A stretch of 64,000 nt of DNA from Jiella pelagia (lineage in GTDB: Bacteria > Pseudomonadota > Alphaproteobacteria > Rhizobiales > Rhizobiaceae): assembly GCF_026898155.1 (NCBI RefSeq), contig NZ_CP114029.1:5497072-5561071 (forward strand), read 5' to 3'. Numbering within the stretch: position 1 is the first letter of the stretch; every line of letters begins with the position of its first letter. The notes beneath the pieces were generated by a model, which did not search any database, was not told the DNA's origin, and saw nothing but the letters and a program-made list of their open reading frames with translations. A program made the position numbers and the translations under genes. Of this stretch, positions 36,836 through 45,354 are shown piece after piece.

Positions 36836-37133
36836 TGAAAGACCCTTTGTTGGTTTGTCGGCGGCTCGAATGGGACGTGAGGGCGGTGAGCCGTCGAAGG
36901 GTCCGCCCTCACATATCCGGAGGATGCCGTGACCGATCGAGGGGGCCGACCCTTTCTCGGCCCGGCGAATGCCGGAGGCTCCGAGCCGGGAGAGGGATGG
37001 CTGATCAGGCGGGAGGCGCACGGCCTGGCCTTTGGGGGCGCCGGATAAATTCCGTCAGACGGTCACGGCCGCGCCACTGACGCAGCCCTCAGAAGTCCGG
37101 AGGGCATGCAGGCGACGAGAAGACGATCCCCCG

Positions 37134-38094
37134 TCATCGGGTGGGCAGTTCGACAGACTTGAGGCGAAACTCGGGGATATCTCCCGTCCTGTTCGGATCC
37201 ATCAGGCTGGTGATCTGTCCTTCGGACACCCAGACCGTATCGCCGACGCGCGTCACCCCCGACGGTCCCGTAAACTCCTCGATCGTCTCGATCGTCGCAG
37301 CGTCGCCGTCGATGCGCACCGTTGAAAGCGGGCCCGCGCCCTCGACGAGGATAAAGCCGGAGCCGTCGCCCTTCAGTCCGTCCGGAAACCGGAGCGGGCG
37401 AGACAGTTCGAGCTTCGTAATGGCGCCCGGCATGCCGTCTGCCACGTCGATCCTGAACAGTTGGCCGCTCATGAACGTATTGACGTAGAGATTGCCGTCA
37501 GTTCCGAACGCCAGCCCGTCGAGGCCGCCGGCGAGCGTCTCGTCGCGAACCCAGACCTCGAGGCTCCGAGGCCCCTTCTTCCAGCCGCAGGATCTCCGGC
37601 TGCAGCGTATTGGTGACGTAGAGCGCCCCGTCCGGGCCGATCACGAGATCGTTGCAGAGGGACGGCGAGGACGGCAGCCTCACGCTGAAGTCGCCCGCAC
37701 CGGTCTTCAGATCGAACCGCTTCACATGGGCGCCTTCGGTCCGGATCGGCCCCGTGACGCCGAGAGGGGTCGCATCGTTCGAACAGACCCACAGCTTTCC
37801 AGCCTGTTCGTCCGCGAGGACGCCGAAGGTGGAGCGTGTCTCGAACGCGCCGGGCGCAATCCAGGCCTCAGCTTCGGCCGCACCGGGCTCCACCCGCGCA
37901 ACGCCGCCATTCGTCATACTGCTGATGTAGAGGGTGCCGTCCGCGGTCGCCGTCAACCCTTCCGGGTAAGCGGAAGAAGAGGGGACGACGACCTCCTCTT
38001 TCGCGCCGTCGGCATGGGCCGGCGCAAGACCGGCGAGCAGCGCCAGTGCGAAAAGCAGGGTCCCGAACCGAAGGCGGGTAGGTTTGCGGTCCAT
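37134..38094 (-). pseudogene. SMP-30/gluconolactonase-like secreted protein, one frameshift
   Basis: Beta-propeller protein of about 319 aa if corrected. A Sec signal covers residues 1-29 (ending AHA). Repeated blades contain AYPEGLTATADGTLYIS, NDLVIGPDGALYVTN and, after the break, RPLRFPDGLKG. One base inserted at 37560-37566 (GAGGCTC on the plus strand) breaks the frame. Restoring GAGCTC gives EEGASELEVWVRDETLAGGLDG and then a continuous C-terminus. The start at 38094 has GAGGAGGAAA before it; the frame extends to 38169. It is monocistronic, between SDR and TetR genes. Confidence 0.8.
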
Positions 38095-38203
38095 GTCAGT
38101 TTCCTCCTCGAATTGATGGTCTGGCTCGGCTGGCGCGGGTATCCAGAGGTTTCGGCCGGACAAGCGCACCGAAGTCCGCGATGCCGACAGTGTGGCCAGG
38201 CTT

Positions 38204-38812
38204 TCAGACAGACTGGCCGGACACTCGCGATTGCGGATCGGCGGCAGAACGCTCGAGAATGTCGCGGACGGATGCGTCCAGGATCTCCTTCGACAGCGCC
38301 GGGTCGTTGATGCTGCGCGACAGCACCAGCGCTCCGATCATCGTGGAAGCGATCGCCATGGCGCGCTGACGCCGATCCGGCACGTCCTCCGGCAGGCACG
38401 CTGCCAGAAACTCGACATAGGCGACGACGCCCTCTTCCATGGCGGCGCGAACGGCAGGGGCGGCTCTCGCGGCGTCGGCGCCGAGCGCCGCCATGACGCA
38501 GCCCTCCGCCTGCTCGTCGCGATGCTCGGGCGAGAGGTAGGCGCGCACGAGCGGCTCAAGGGGCCGCTCAGGATCACGGCCGGCGAATTCCCTCCAACGC
38601 TCGCGCACGGCGGCATATCCCCGCGCACAGGCCTTCGCGGCGAGATCATCTTTGGACGCGAACTGCTTGTAGAAGCCGCCCTGCGTCAGGCCCGCCCCCT
38701 TCATCAGGTCTGCCAAGCCGATGCCATTGAAGCCATGCTTGCGAAACAGGCGGCTGGCGACGTCGACCACCCGTTCGCGGTTCTGCTCGGCCTGGGCACG
38801 GGTCACTCGCAT
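38204..38812 (-). CDS. TetR-family regulator of the RND pump
   Basis: About 202 aa. The helix-turn-helix is near residues 10-50 (VVDVASRLFRKHGFNGIGLADLMKGAGLTQGGFYKQF, seen in parts), with a C-terminal domain of the TetR_C group (AEGCVMAALGADAARAAPAVR). ATG 38812 is preferred because AAAGG lies before it; an in-frame GTG at 38836 would start inside the operator. It is divergent from the RND adaptor. The 51-base inverted repeat between them is the likely operator. Confidence 0.9.
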   Translation of the reverse strand: MRVTRAQAEQNRERVVDVASRLFRKHGFNGIGLADLMKGAGLTQGGFYKQFASKDDLAAKACARGYAAVRERWREFAGRDPERPLEPLVRAYLSPEHRDEQAEGCVMAALGADAARAAPAVRAAMEEGVVAYVEFLAACLPEDVPDRRQRAMAIASTMIGALVLSRSINDPALSKEILDASVRDILERSAADPQSRVSGQSV

Positions 38813-38825
38813 TTGAGCGCCTTTC

Positions 38826-38876
38826 TTAGATTGCACTCGACATCAATAACGCATATAGATGTCATACGCAATCTAA
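38826..38876. promoter_or_regulatory. Long interrupted inverted repeat, probable TetR operator
   Basis: TTAGATTGC at 38826-38834 mirrors GCAATCTAA at 38868-38876, and GACATC at 38839-38844 mirrors GATGTC at 38858-38863, all around one centre at 38851. It lies between the TetR start (38812) and the RND adaptor start (38911), in AT-rich DNA where both promoters must be. Two nested half-site pairs would suit binding by two TetR dimers. Confidence 0.75.
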
Positions 38877-38910
38877 AATTCAGGCGTCGTGCCTTTGATC
38901 TGGTGGACCT

Positions 38911-40032
38911 ATGAAACTCCTTGCAGGGATCGCACTTGCCACCGTCGGGGTCGCCGCAGCCCTTGCCGCGATGGTCGTCTACCCTTCGATGGCGCCCTCT
39001 ATCGCGTCCACGGAGCCAACGTCTCCGATTGAGGACGTTCGGCTCGCTCCGCCGACCGTGGCGACCGCCGAAGCGCGCCGGATCGGCGCAGCCGAGCGCG
39101 CCTTCACCGGGTCGGTGTCGGCGCGTGTCCAGAGCAACCTCGGCTTTCGCGTCCCCGGCAAGATCGTCGAGCGCCTCGTGGATGCCGGCGAAAACGTCAA
39201 GGCAGGACAACCGCTGATGCGGATCGATGAGCGGGACCTTGGTCTTGCCCTGACGGCCAGAACCAAGGCGGCGGACGCCGCACGGGCCGTCGCCGTCCAG
39301 GCCCGTGCCGACGAGGAGCGCTACGCCAAGCTTCTCAAACTCGGCCAGTCGCCCCGACAGCGCTACGAACAGGCGAAAGCCGCGCTCGACTCGGCGGAAG
39401 CAACGCTGGCGGCCGCAGAGGCTGAGGCCGACGTCGCTCGCAACGAGGCCGGCTATGCCTTGCTTCGTGCGGATTCCGACGGATTGGTCGTCGAAACGCT
39501 GGGTGAGCCGGGACAGGTCGTCGCCGCGGGACAGTCGGTGATCCGGCTGGCCCACAAAGGCAACCGCGAAGCGACCGTCTCCCTGCCCGAGACGGTGCGC
39601 CCGGCTCTCGGCTCTGCCGCCGAGGCGAGCGTCTACGGCCTCGGGAACGCGCGCTGGAATGCCGCCCTGCGACAACTCTCCGACGCGGCCGACCCTCAGA
39701 CGCGTACCTACGAGGCTCGTTTCGTCCTGGACGGCGATGCGTCCGACGCTCCCATCGGATCGACCGTCACGATCTATCTCAAGGACCCGGTCGCCGCCTC
39801 ATCCGCCGAGGTGCCGATCGGGGCGATCCTCGATGAAGGGGGCACGACGGGGGTCTGGGTGATCGACCGCGCGTCCGAGACGGTGACGCTGAAGCCCGTG
39901 ACGATCCTAGATCTCGGCGAAGAGACCGCGACCGTCTCCGGCCTGGAGCCGGGCACGCTCGTCGCGGCCCTCGGAGCCCATCTCCTCCACGAAGGCGCCA
40001 AGATCCGGCCGATCGAAGCCAAGGGGTTCTGA
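38911..40032 (+). CDS. RND efflux periplasmic adaptor (membrane fusion protein)
   Basis: About 373 aa with a single N-terminal membrane anchor. The lipoyl-type motif GFRVPGKIVERLVDAGENVKAGQPL (read in part) is near residues 80-104. A helical hairpin follows (TLAAAEAEADVARNEAGYALLRA), with the second lipoyl half ADSDGLVVETLGEPGQVVAAGQ. A beta-barrel domain ends near residue 300. It starts 98 bp from the TetR start and is 3 bp from the pump gene. No outer-membrane factor gene is nearby. Confidence 0.9.
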   Translation: MKLLAGIALATVGVAAALAAMVVYPSMAPSIASTEPTSPIEDVRLAPPTVATAEARRIGAAERAFTGSVSARVQSNLGFRVPGKIVERLVDAGENVKAGQPLMRIDERDLGLALTARTKAADAARAVAVQARADEERYAKLLKLGQSPRQRYEQAKAALDSAEATLAAAEAEADVARNEAGYALLRADSDGLVVETLGEPGQVVAAGQSVIRLAHKGNREATVSLPETVRPALGSAAEASVYGLGNARWNAALRQLSDAADPQTRTYEARFVLDGDASDAPIGSTVTIYLKDPVAASSAEVPIGAILDEGGTTGVWVIDRASETVTLKPVTILDLGEETATVSGLEPGTLVAALGAHLLHEGAKIRPIEAKGF

Positions 40033-40035
40033 GCC

Positions 40036-43000
40036 ATGACCTTCAACCTCTCGGCGCTCGCCGTGCGCCATCGCTCGGTCACCCTGTTCCTGATCCTCGT
40101 CGTCGCGCTCGCCGGCGGCCTCGCCTATCTGAAGCTCGGCCGTGCCGAGGACCCGGCCTTCACGGTCAAAACGCTGATCGCCACCACAGCATGGCCGGGC
40201 GCCACCGCGCAGGAGATGCAGGATCTCGTCGCAGAGCCGATGGAGAAACGGCTTCAGGAACTGCGCTACTACGACCGTGTCGAAACGATCGCGCGGCCAG
40301 GCATCGCCTTCCTCACGCTGACGCTGAAGGACAACACGCCTCCCGGCGCCGTGCAGGACGAGTTCTATCAAGCCCGCAAGAAGCTCGGCGACGAGGCGCG
40401 CAATCTGCCGACGGGTGCGTTCGGGCCCTTCGTCAACGACGAGTTCTCCGACGTCACCTTCGCGCTCTATGCGCTGAAGGCCAGGGGCTTGCCCATGCGG
40501 AGCCTGGTTCGCGAGGCCGAAGCCATGCGCCGGGAGATGCTCGACGTGCCCGGCGTCAAGAAGGTCAACATTCTCGGCGAGCGCCCGCAGCGCATCTTCG
40601 TCGAGTTCTCATACGCCAAGCTCGCCACCCTCGGCATCTCTGCCCAGGACGTCTTCCTCGCCCTTCAGCGCCAGAACACCGTGGCGCCGGCCGGTTCGAT
40701 CGAGACGGCCGGGCCGCAGGTCTTCGTGCGCCTCGACGGCGCCTACGACAACCTCCAGACGATCGCCGATACGCCGATCGTGGCGGCCGGACGTTCTTTG
40801 CGCCTGTCCGACATCGCGAAGGTGCGCCGCGGCTACGAGGATCCTGAGACCTTCGTGATCCGCTCGGGCGGGGAACCTGCCCTGATGCTCGGCGTCGTGA
40901 TGCAGGACGGCTGGAACGGGCTCGACCTCGGCGAGGCGCTGGAGGCAAAGGTCGGCGACATCGGCGCGCGTCTGCCGCTCGGGCTTAGTCTGACCAAGGT
41001 GACGGACCAGGCCGTCAACATCTCCGGGGCGATCGACGAGTTCATGCTGAAATTCGTGATGGCCCTTGGCGTCGTCCTTCTCGTCAGCCTCCTCGCGCTC
41101 GGCTGGCGCGTCGGCATCATCGTCGCCCTCGCCGTGCCGCTGACCCTCGCCCTCGTGTTCCTCATCATGATCGACACAGGGCGCTTCTTCGACCGCATCA
41201 CGCTCGGTGCGCTGATCCTCTCGCTCGGCCTTCTCGTCGACGACGCGATCATCGCGATCGAGGTCATGGTGGTGAAGATGGAAGAAGGCATGGACCGCAT
41301 CGCGGCGGCGGCCTTTGCCTGGAGCCACACCGCCGCCCCGATGCTGTCCGGCACGCTGGTGACGGTCATTGGCCTGATGCCGGTCGGTTTTGCCCAGTCG
41401 ACGGCGGGCGAATATGCCGGCAACATCTTCTGGATCGTCGGCTTCTCCCTCATCGCCTCCTGGTTCGTGGCCGTCGCCTTCACCCCCTATCTCGGCGTCA
41501 AGCTCCTGCCCGACATCAAGCCGGTGCCCGGCGGGACCCACGCGATCTACGACACGCCGAACTATCGCAGGCTCCGGGCCGTGATCACCGCGGCCGTGCG
41601 CCACAAGTTCCTGGTCTGCGCGGTCGTGGTCCTGGCCTTCGGGCTCGCGATCGTCGGCATGGGCGGGGTCAAGCAGCAGTTCTTCCCGACCTCCGACCGC
41701 CCCGAGGTCCTCGTCGAAGTGCGCCTGCCGGAAGGCACCGGAATCGAAAGGACGACGAAGACGGTCAAGACGCTGGAAGCCTGGCTCGAGAAGCAGCCCG
41801 AGGCCGAACTGGTGTCGAGCTATGTCGGCCAGGGCGCGCCGCGCTTCTTCCTTGCCATGTCGCCGGAGATGCCAGACCCGTCCTTCGCCAAGATCGTTGT
41901 CCTGACGAAAGATGCCGAGACCCGCGAGGCGCTCAAGCACCGCATGCGGAAGGCCGTCGCCGAAGGGCTGGCGCCCGAGGCCTATGTGCGCGTAACCCAG
42001 CTCGTCTTCGGCCCCTACACGCCCTTCCCCGTCGAGTTCCGTGTCATGGGGCCTGATCCCCGCGAACTGGTGCGGATCTCCGGCGAGGCTCTCGCGATCA
42101 TGCGGAGCGTTCCGGACGTGCGCGAAGCCAACCGCGACTGGGGCAGCCGATCCCCGAGCCTTCGTTTCGTCCTCGACCAGGACCGGCTGAAGCTGATCGG
42201 CCTGTCGCCGACGGAGGCCGCCCAGCAACTCCAGTTCCTGCTCTCAGGCATCACGGTCACGCAGGTCCGCGAGGACATCCGCACCGTCGACGTCGTCGCC
42301 CGAAGCGCCGGCGACGAGCGCCTCGACCCGACACGGCTGAAGGACTTCTCCCTCACCAGCCGCGACGGCAATCTGATCCCGCTCGATCAGATCGGCCGGA
42401 CCGAGGTGCGGATGGAGGATCCGATCCTGAAGCGCCGCGACCGCATGCCGACCATCACGATCCGTTCCGACATCGCGGAGACGGCGCAGCCGCCGGAGGT
42501 CTCGACGGCCGTCCTTGCCGCCCTCCAGCCGCTGATCGCCTCGCTCCCCGAGGGCTACCGGATCGAGATGGGTGGCAACATCGACGAGTCGGCGAAGGCC
42601 AACGCCGCGCTGGCGGAGGTCTTCCCGCTGATGATCGTGCTGACGCTGATCGTCATCATGTTCCAGGTCCGCTCTTTCTCGGCAACTGCGATGGTGGTGC
42701 TGACCGCGCCGCTCGGGCTCATCGGCGCAGTGCCGATCCTCCTCGCCTTCAACCAGCCCTTCGGCTTCAACGCCATCCTCGGCATGATCGGCCTCGCCGG
42801 CATCCTGATGCGCAACACGCTGATCCTGATCGAGCAGATCCGCGAGAACAAGGCCGAAGGTCTCGACGACTACCATGCGGTGATCGAGGCGACGGTCCAG
42901 CGGACGCGCCCCGTGATCCTGACGGCCCTCGCGGCGGTGCTCGCCTTCATCCCCCTCACCCACTCGGTCTTCTGGGGCTCGATGGCCTACACGCTGATCG

Positions 43001-43161
43001 GCGGCACGGCGGGCGGCACGGTGCTGATTCTCCTGTTCCTTCCGGCCCTCTATGCGGCCTGGTTCCGGGTGAAAGCACCACACGGGCAAGACGCATCAGT
43101 GTCCCCTACGGGATCGACCTCGGGACTTCACGATGCTCGCGGCGCGGTTCCCGCCGAGTAG
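40036..43161 (+). CDS. RND efflux pump inner-membrane transporter
   Basis: About 1041 aa, AcrB/MexB-like (AcrB-AcrD-AcrF superfamily). It opens with NLSALAVRHRSVTLFLILVV. The proton-relay Asp pair is in LSLGLLVDDAIIAIE (transmembrane helix 4). The second half repeats the pattern, with GMIGLAGILMRNTLILIEQI. Two large periplasmic domains lie between the helix groups. The substrate is unknown; the TetR regulator suggests inducible drug or solvent export. Confidence 0.93.
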   Translation: MTFNLSALAVRHRSVTLFLILVVALAGGLAYLKLGRAEDPAFTVKTLIATTAWPGATAQEMQDLVAEPMEKRLQELRYYDRVETIARPGIAFLTLTLKDNTPPGAVQDEFYQARKKLGDEARNLPTGAFGPFVNDEFSDVTFALYALKARGLPMRSLVREAEAMRREMLDVPGVKKVNILGERPQRIFVEFSYAKLATLGISAQDVFLALQRQNTVAPAGSIETAGPQVFVRLDGAYDNLQTIADTPIVAAGRSLRLSDIAKVRRGYEDPETFVIRSGGEPALMLGVVMQDGWNGLDLGEALEAKVGDIGARLPLGLSLTKVTDQAVNISGAIDEFMLKFVMALGVVLLVSLLALGWRVGIIVALAVPLTLALVFLIMIDTGRFFDRITLGALILSLGLLVDDAIIAIEVMVVKMEEGMDRIAAAAFAWSHTAAPMLSGTLVTVIGLMPVGFAQSTAGEYAGNIFWIVGFSLIASWFVAVAFTPYLGVKLLPDIKPVPGGTHAIYDTPNYRRLRAVITAAVRHKFLVCAVVVLAFGLAIVGMGGVKQQFFPTSDRPEVLVEVRLPEGTGIERTTKTVKTLEAWLEKQPEAELVSSYVGQGAPRFFLAMSPEMPDPSFAKIVVLTKDAETREALKHRMRKAVAEGLAPEAYVRVTQLVFGPYTPFPVEFRVMGPDPRELVRISGEALAIMRSVPDVREANRDWGSRSPSLRFVLDQDRLKLIGLSPTEAAQQLQFLLSGITVTQVREDIRTVDVVARSAGDERLDPTRLKDFSLTSRDGNLIPLDQIGRTEVRMEDPILKRRDRMPTITIRSDIAETAQPPEVSTAVLAALQPLIASLPEGYRIEMGGNIDESAKANAALAEVFPLMIVLTLIVIMFQVRSFSATAMVVLTAPLGLIGAVPILLAFNQPFGFNAILGMIGLAGILMRNTLILIEQIRENKAEGLDDYHAVIEATVQRTRPVILTALAAVLAFIPLTHSVFWGSMAYTLIGGTAGGTVLILLFLPALYAAWFRVKAPHGQDASVSPTGSTSGLHDARGAVPAE

Positions 43162-43211
43162 ACGAGACGCAGGACCAGATCGGTAACAATGCTTGTTCTG
43201 AGAAGAGATCG

Positions 43212-43718
43212 ATGGACGAACGACAGGCAGAACACGGGTTTCACGCCCCAGCGGCAAGCTTCGCGCCCTTACCGCGGGACTCGTTGGCCGGACTGACAGG
43301 GCTGGAGGTGCTTCAGCGGATGCTGGACGGCAGACTTCCCCTGCCGCCATTTGGCGCCAAGATGGACATCACGCCTACCACTGTCGCGGAAGGGCGAATG
43401 GTGTTTACGGGCCGCCCCAACGCGGCCTTCCTGAATCCGATGGGAACGGTTCACGGCGGCTGGATCGCCGCGATCCTCGATTCCGCCATGGGGTGCGCCG
43501 TCCATTCGACCCTGAAAGCCGGCCAGAGCTATACGACGACGTCGCTGACCGTGAACTACGTTCGGGCGCTCCTTCCGGGAGACGTCGAGGTGCGATGCGA
43601 GGCGTCCGCCCTCCACACGGGCCGCCGCACCGCAACGAGCGAGGGACGTCTCGTCGACACCTCCGGCCGGCTGATCGCCCATGGTGTCGAAACCTGTCTG
43701 ATCATCGATTCGCCCTGA
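43212..43718 (+). CDS. PaaI-like hotdog-fold thioesterase
   Basis: About 168 aa. The hotdog thioesterase signature NPMGTVHGGWIAAILDSAMG is near residues 75-94, with the HGG motif. TTTSLTVNYVRALLPGDVEV and RRTATSEGRLVD follow, as usual in PaaI proteins. It hydrolyses an acyl-CoA; the acyl group is unknown. It follows the RND gene by 50 bp in the same direction. Confidence 0.85.
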   Translation: MDERQAEHGFHAPAASFAPLPRDSLAGLTGLEVLQRMLDGRLPLPPFGAKMDITPTTVAEGRMVFTGRPNAAFLNPMGTVHGGWIAAILDSAMGCAVHSTLKAGQSYTTTSLTVNYVRALLPGDVEVRCEASALHTGRRTATSEGRLVDTSGRLIAHGVETCLIIDSP

Positions 43719-43795
43719 CCGGCGGCATCGTCGTGGCCTCGCCAGGCAACTCCGCTCGGCTTTTCTCGCATTCATCAAGGTCGGACATCGCTTTC

Positions 43796-45223
43796 ATGAC
43801 CCAAGCCGTCGCCCCTCCCACCGATCCAGAGAGCCTGGCCGCGACGCCACTGGACCCCCGCACGCAGGTTCTCCTTTCGGACCCTGTCCTGCCGCTGATC
43901 CTTCGTCTCGCATGGCCGAACCTTCTCGTGATGCTGCTGCAGGCCTCCACAGGCCTGATCGAGACCTACTGGGTGGGTCGTCTGGGGCCGGACGCGCTGG
44001 CCGGCATGGCCCTGGTGTTCCCGGCCTTCATGCTCATGCAGATGCTGTCGGTCGGAGCGATGGGCGGAGGGGTCTCGTCCGCGGTGGCGCGTGCTCTCGG
44101 AGCAGGTCGGCGTGGGGACGCGGATCGAATCGCATTTCACGGCGTTCTCCTCTTCGGCCTGATCGGGGCGGTTTTCTCGGTCCTTGCGATCGTCTTCGGG
44201 CGCCCGTTCTATACGGCACTGGGGGCGAAGGGGGGCGCCCTCGAAGCGGCGCTCGCCTATTCGAACGTCATCTTCGCCGGCAACATCCTGCTGTGGGTCA
44301 TGAACGCCTTCGCGAGTGCCCTCAGGGGCACGGGCGACATGCTCGTTCCCGCAGGGGTCACCGGTCTCGGCGTCGTCCTGATCGTGCCTCTGTCGCCGCT
44401 GCTGATCTACGGCTATGGCCCGCTGCCCGGTTTCGGCGTCGCGGGCGGTGGTCTTGCCATCGTCATCTTCAACGCGGTCGGCTGTGCCTATCTCGCATGG
44501 CATCTTCTTGCGGGGCGCAGCCTCCTGAGCCTTCGCGCCGGCGATCTCGAGTGGCGCTTTTTCGCGGACATCCTGAAGATCGGCGCCCTGGCCTCCCTGA
44601 CAACGGTCCAGACCAACCTGATCTTCGTCGTCGTCACCGCCGTGGTCGGACATCTGGCCGGCGACGGGGCACTCGCCGGCTACGGCACGGCCGCACGGCT
44701 CGAATATCTCCTGATCCCATTGGCATTCGGCTTTGGCGCGCCGCTGGTGCCCCTCGTCGGCACGAATATCGGCGCCGGCCTGCTCGACCGTGCCAGGCGC
44801 ATTGCATTCACCGGCGGGGCGACGACCTTCGTGGCGGCCACGGCCGTCGGCCTCGCCGGAGCAGTCTTTTGCCGGCAATGGCTGGGACTCTTCGGTTCCG
44901 ATCCCATCATGCTCGCGACGGGCGCGAGCTATCTGACGATCGCCGGCCCGACCTTCGGTTTCTTCGGTCTCGGCATGGCGCTTTATTTCGCCAGCCAAGG
45001 AGCGGGCCATCTTTCGCTTCCACTCGCCGTCACCGCGATGCGGACGGTGATCGCGGTTGGAGGTGCTGTTCTTGTCGGTTGGTGGGACGGGCCGCTTTCG
45101 GTGGTCTTCGCCGCCGTGGCCGTCGGACTTCTTGCCTACGGGTTAGTCATGACCTTCGTAACCGCGAAGACCGACTGGCGCGTCGCTGGACACGCGCTGC
45201 CGATGCGCGGCGATGTCCGTTAG
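43796..45223 (+). CDS. MATE-family multidrug efflux transporter
   Basis: About 475 aa with 12 hydrophobic segments. The N-terminal motif LRLAWPNLLVMLLQASTGLIETYWVGRLG (read in part) and the later FGFGAPLVPLVGTNIGAG are typical of MatE domains. The start at ATG 43796 is the first in a sensible place, but the ribosome site is weak. It may be co-transcribed with the thioesterase (78 bp gap) as part of the export block. Confidence 0.9.
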   Translation: MTQAVAPPTDPESLAATPLDPRTQVLLSDPVLPLILRLAWPNLLVMLLQASTGLIETYWVGRLGPDALAGMALVFPAFMLMQMLSVGAMGGGVSSAVARALGAGRRGDADRIAFHGVLLFGLIGAVFSVLAIVFGRPFYTALGAKGGALEAALAYSNVIFAGNILLWVMNAFASALRGTGDMLVPAGVTGLGVVLIVPLSPLLIYGYGPLPGFGVAGGGLAIVIFNAVGCAYLAWHLLAGRSLLSLRAGDLEWRFFADILKIGALASLTTVQTNLIFVVVTAVVGHLAGDGALAGYGTAARLEYLLIPLAFGFGAPLVPLVGTNIGAGLLDRARRIAFTGGATTFVAATAVGLAGAVFCRQWLGLFGSDPIMLATGASYLTIAGPTFGFFGLGMALYFASQGAGHLSLPLAVTAMRTVIAVGGAVLVGWWDGPLSVVFAAVAVGLLAYGLVMTFVTAKTDWRVAGHALPMRGDVR

Positions 45224-45297
45224 TCCCGCCTTTTCAGCCGATCCATCCATGGATGATGCCGGGTATCGCGGGAGCGTGCTGCGAGGGGGAAGCAAGG

Positions 45298-45354
45298 TTG
45301 CCCGACACGCTTTGTTAAAGCGAGATTCGTAAGGTCGGGCAGGAGTTTGCCCGA
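45298..45354 (+). promoter_or_regulatory. Leader with two competing hairpins around the kinase ribosome site
   Basis: Three segments can pair in two exclusive ways. TGCCCGAC at 45299-45306 pairs with GTCGGGCA at 45334-45341. The same middle segment (TCGGGCA, 45335-45341) pairs with TGCCCGA at 45348-45354. In the second form the ribosome site GGAG lies in a six-base loop and the A of the start codon is in the stem. This is the layout of a translational on/off switch, but a DNA operator could also explain the repeats. No known riboswitch class was recognised. Confidence 0.45.

Noticed and set aside
19305..42091. Further GAGGCTC sequences at 19305, 39712 and 42085, and one in an intergenic region at 36975
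   Set aside because: The first three lie in intact reading frames where GAG GCT C.. is normal coding sequence, so the seven-base string alone is not a lesion. The intergenic one cannot be judged.
40609..42228. 539-codon open frame opposite the RND pump gene
   Set aside because: Antisense shadow in GC-rich DNA, with no domain and low-complexity acidic/histidine runs.
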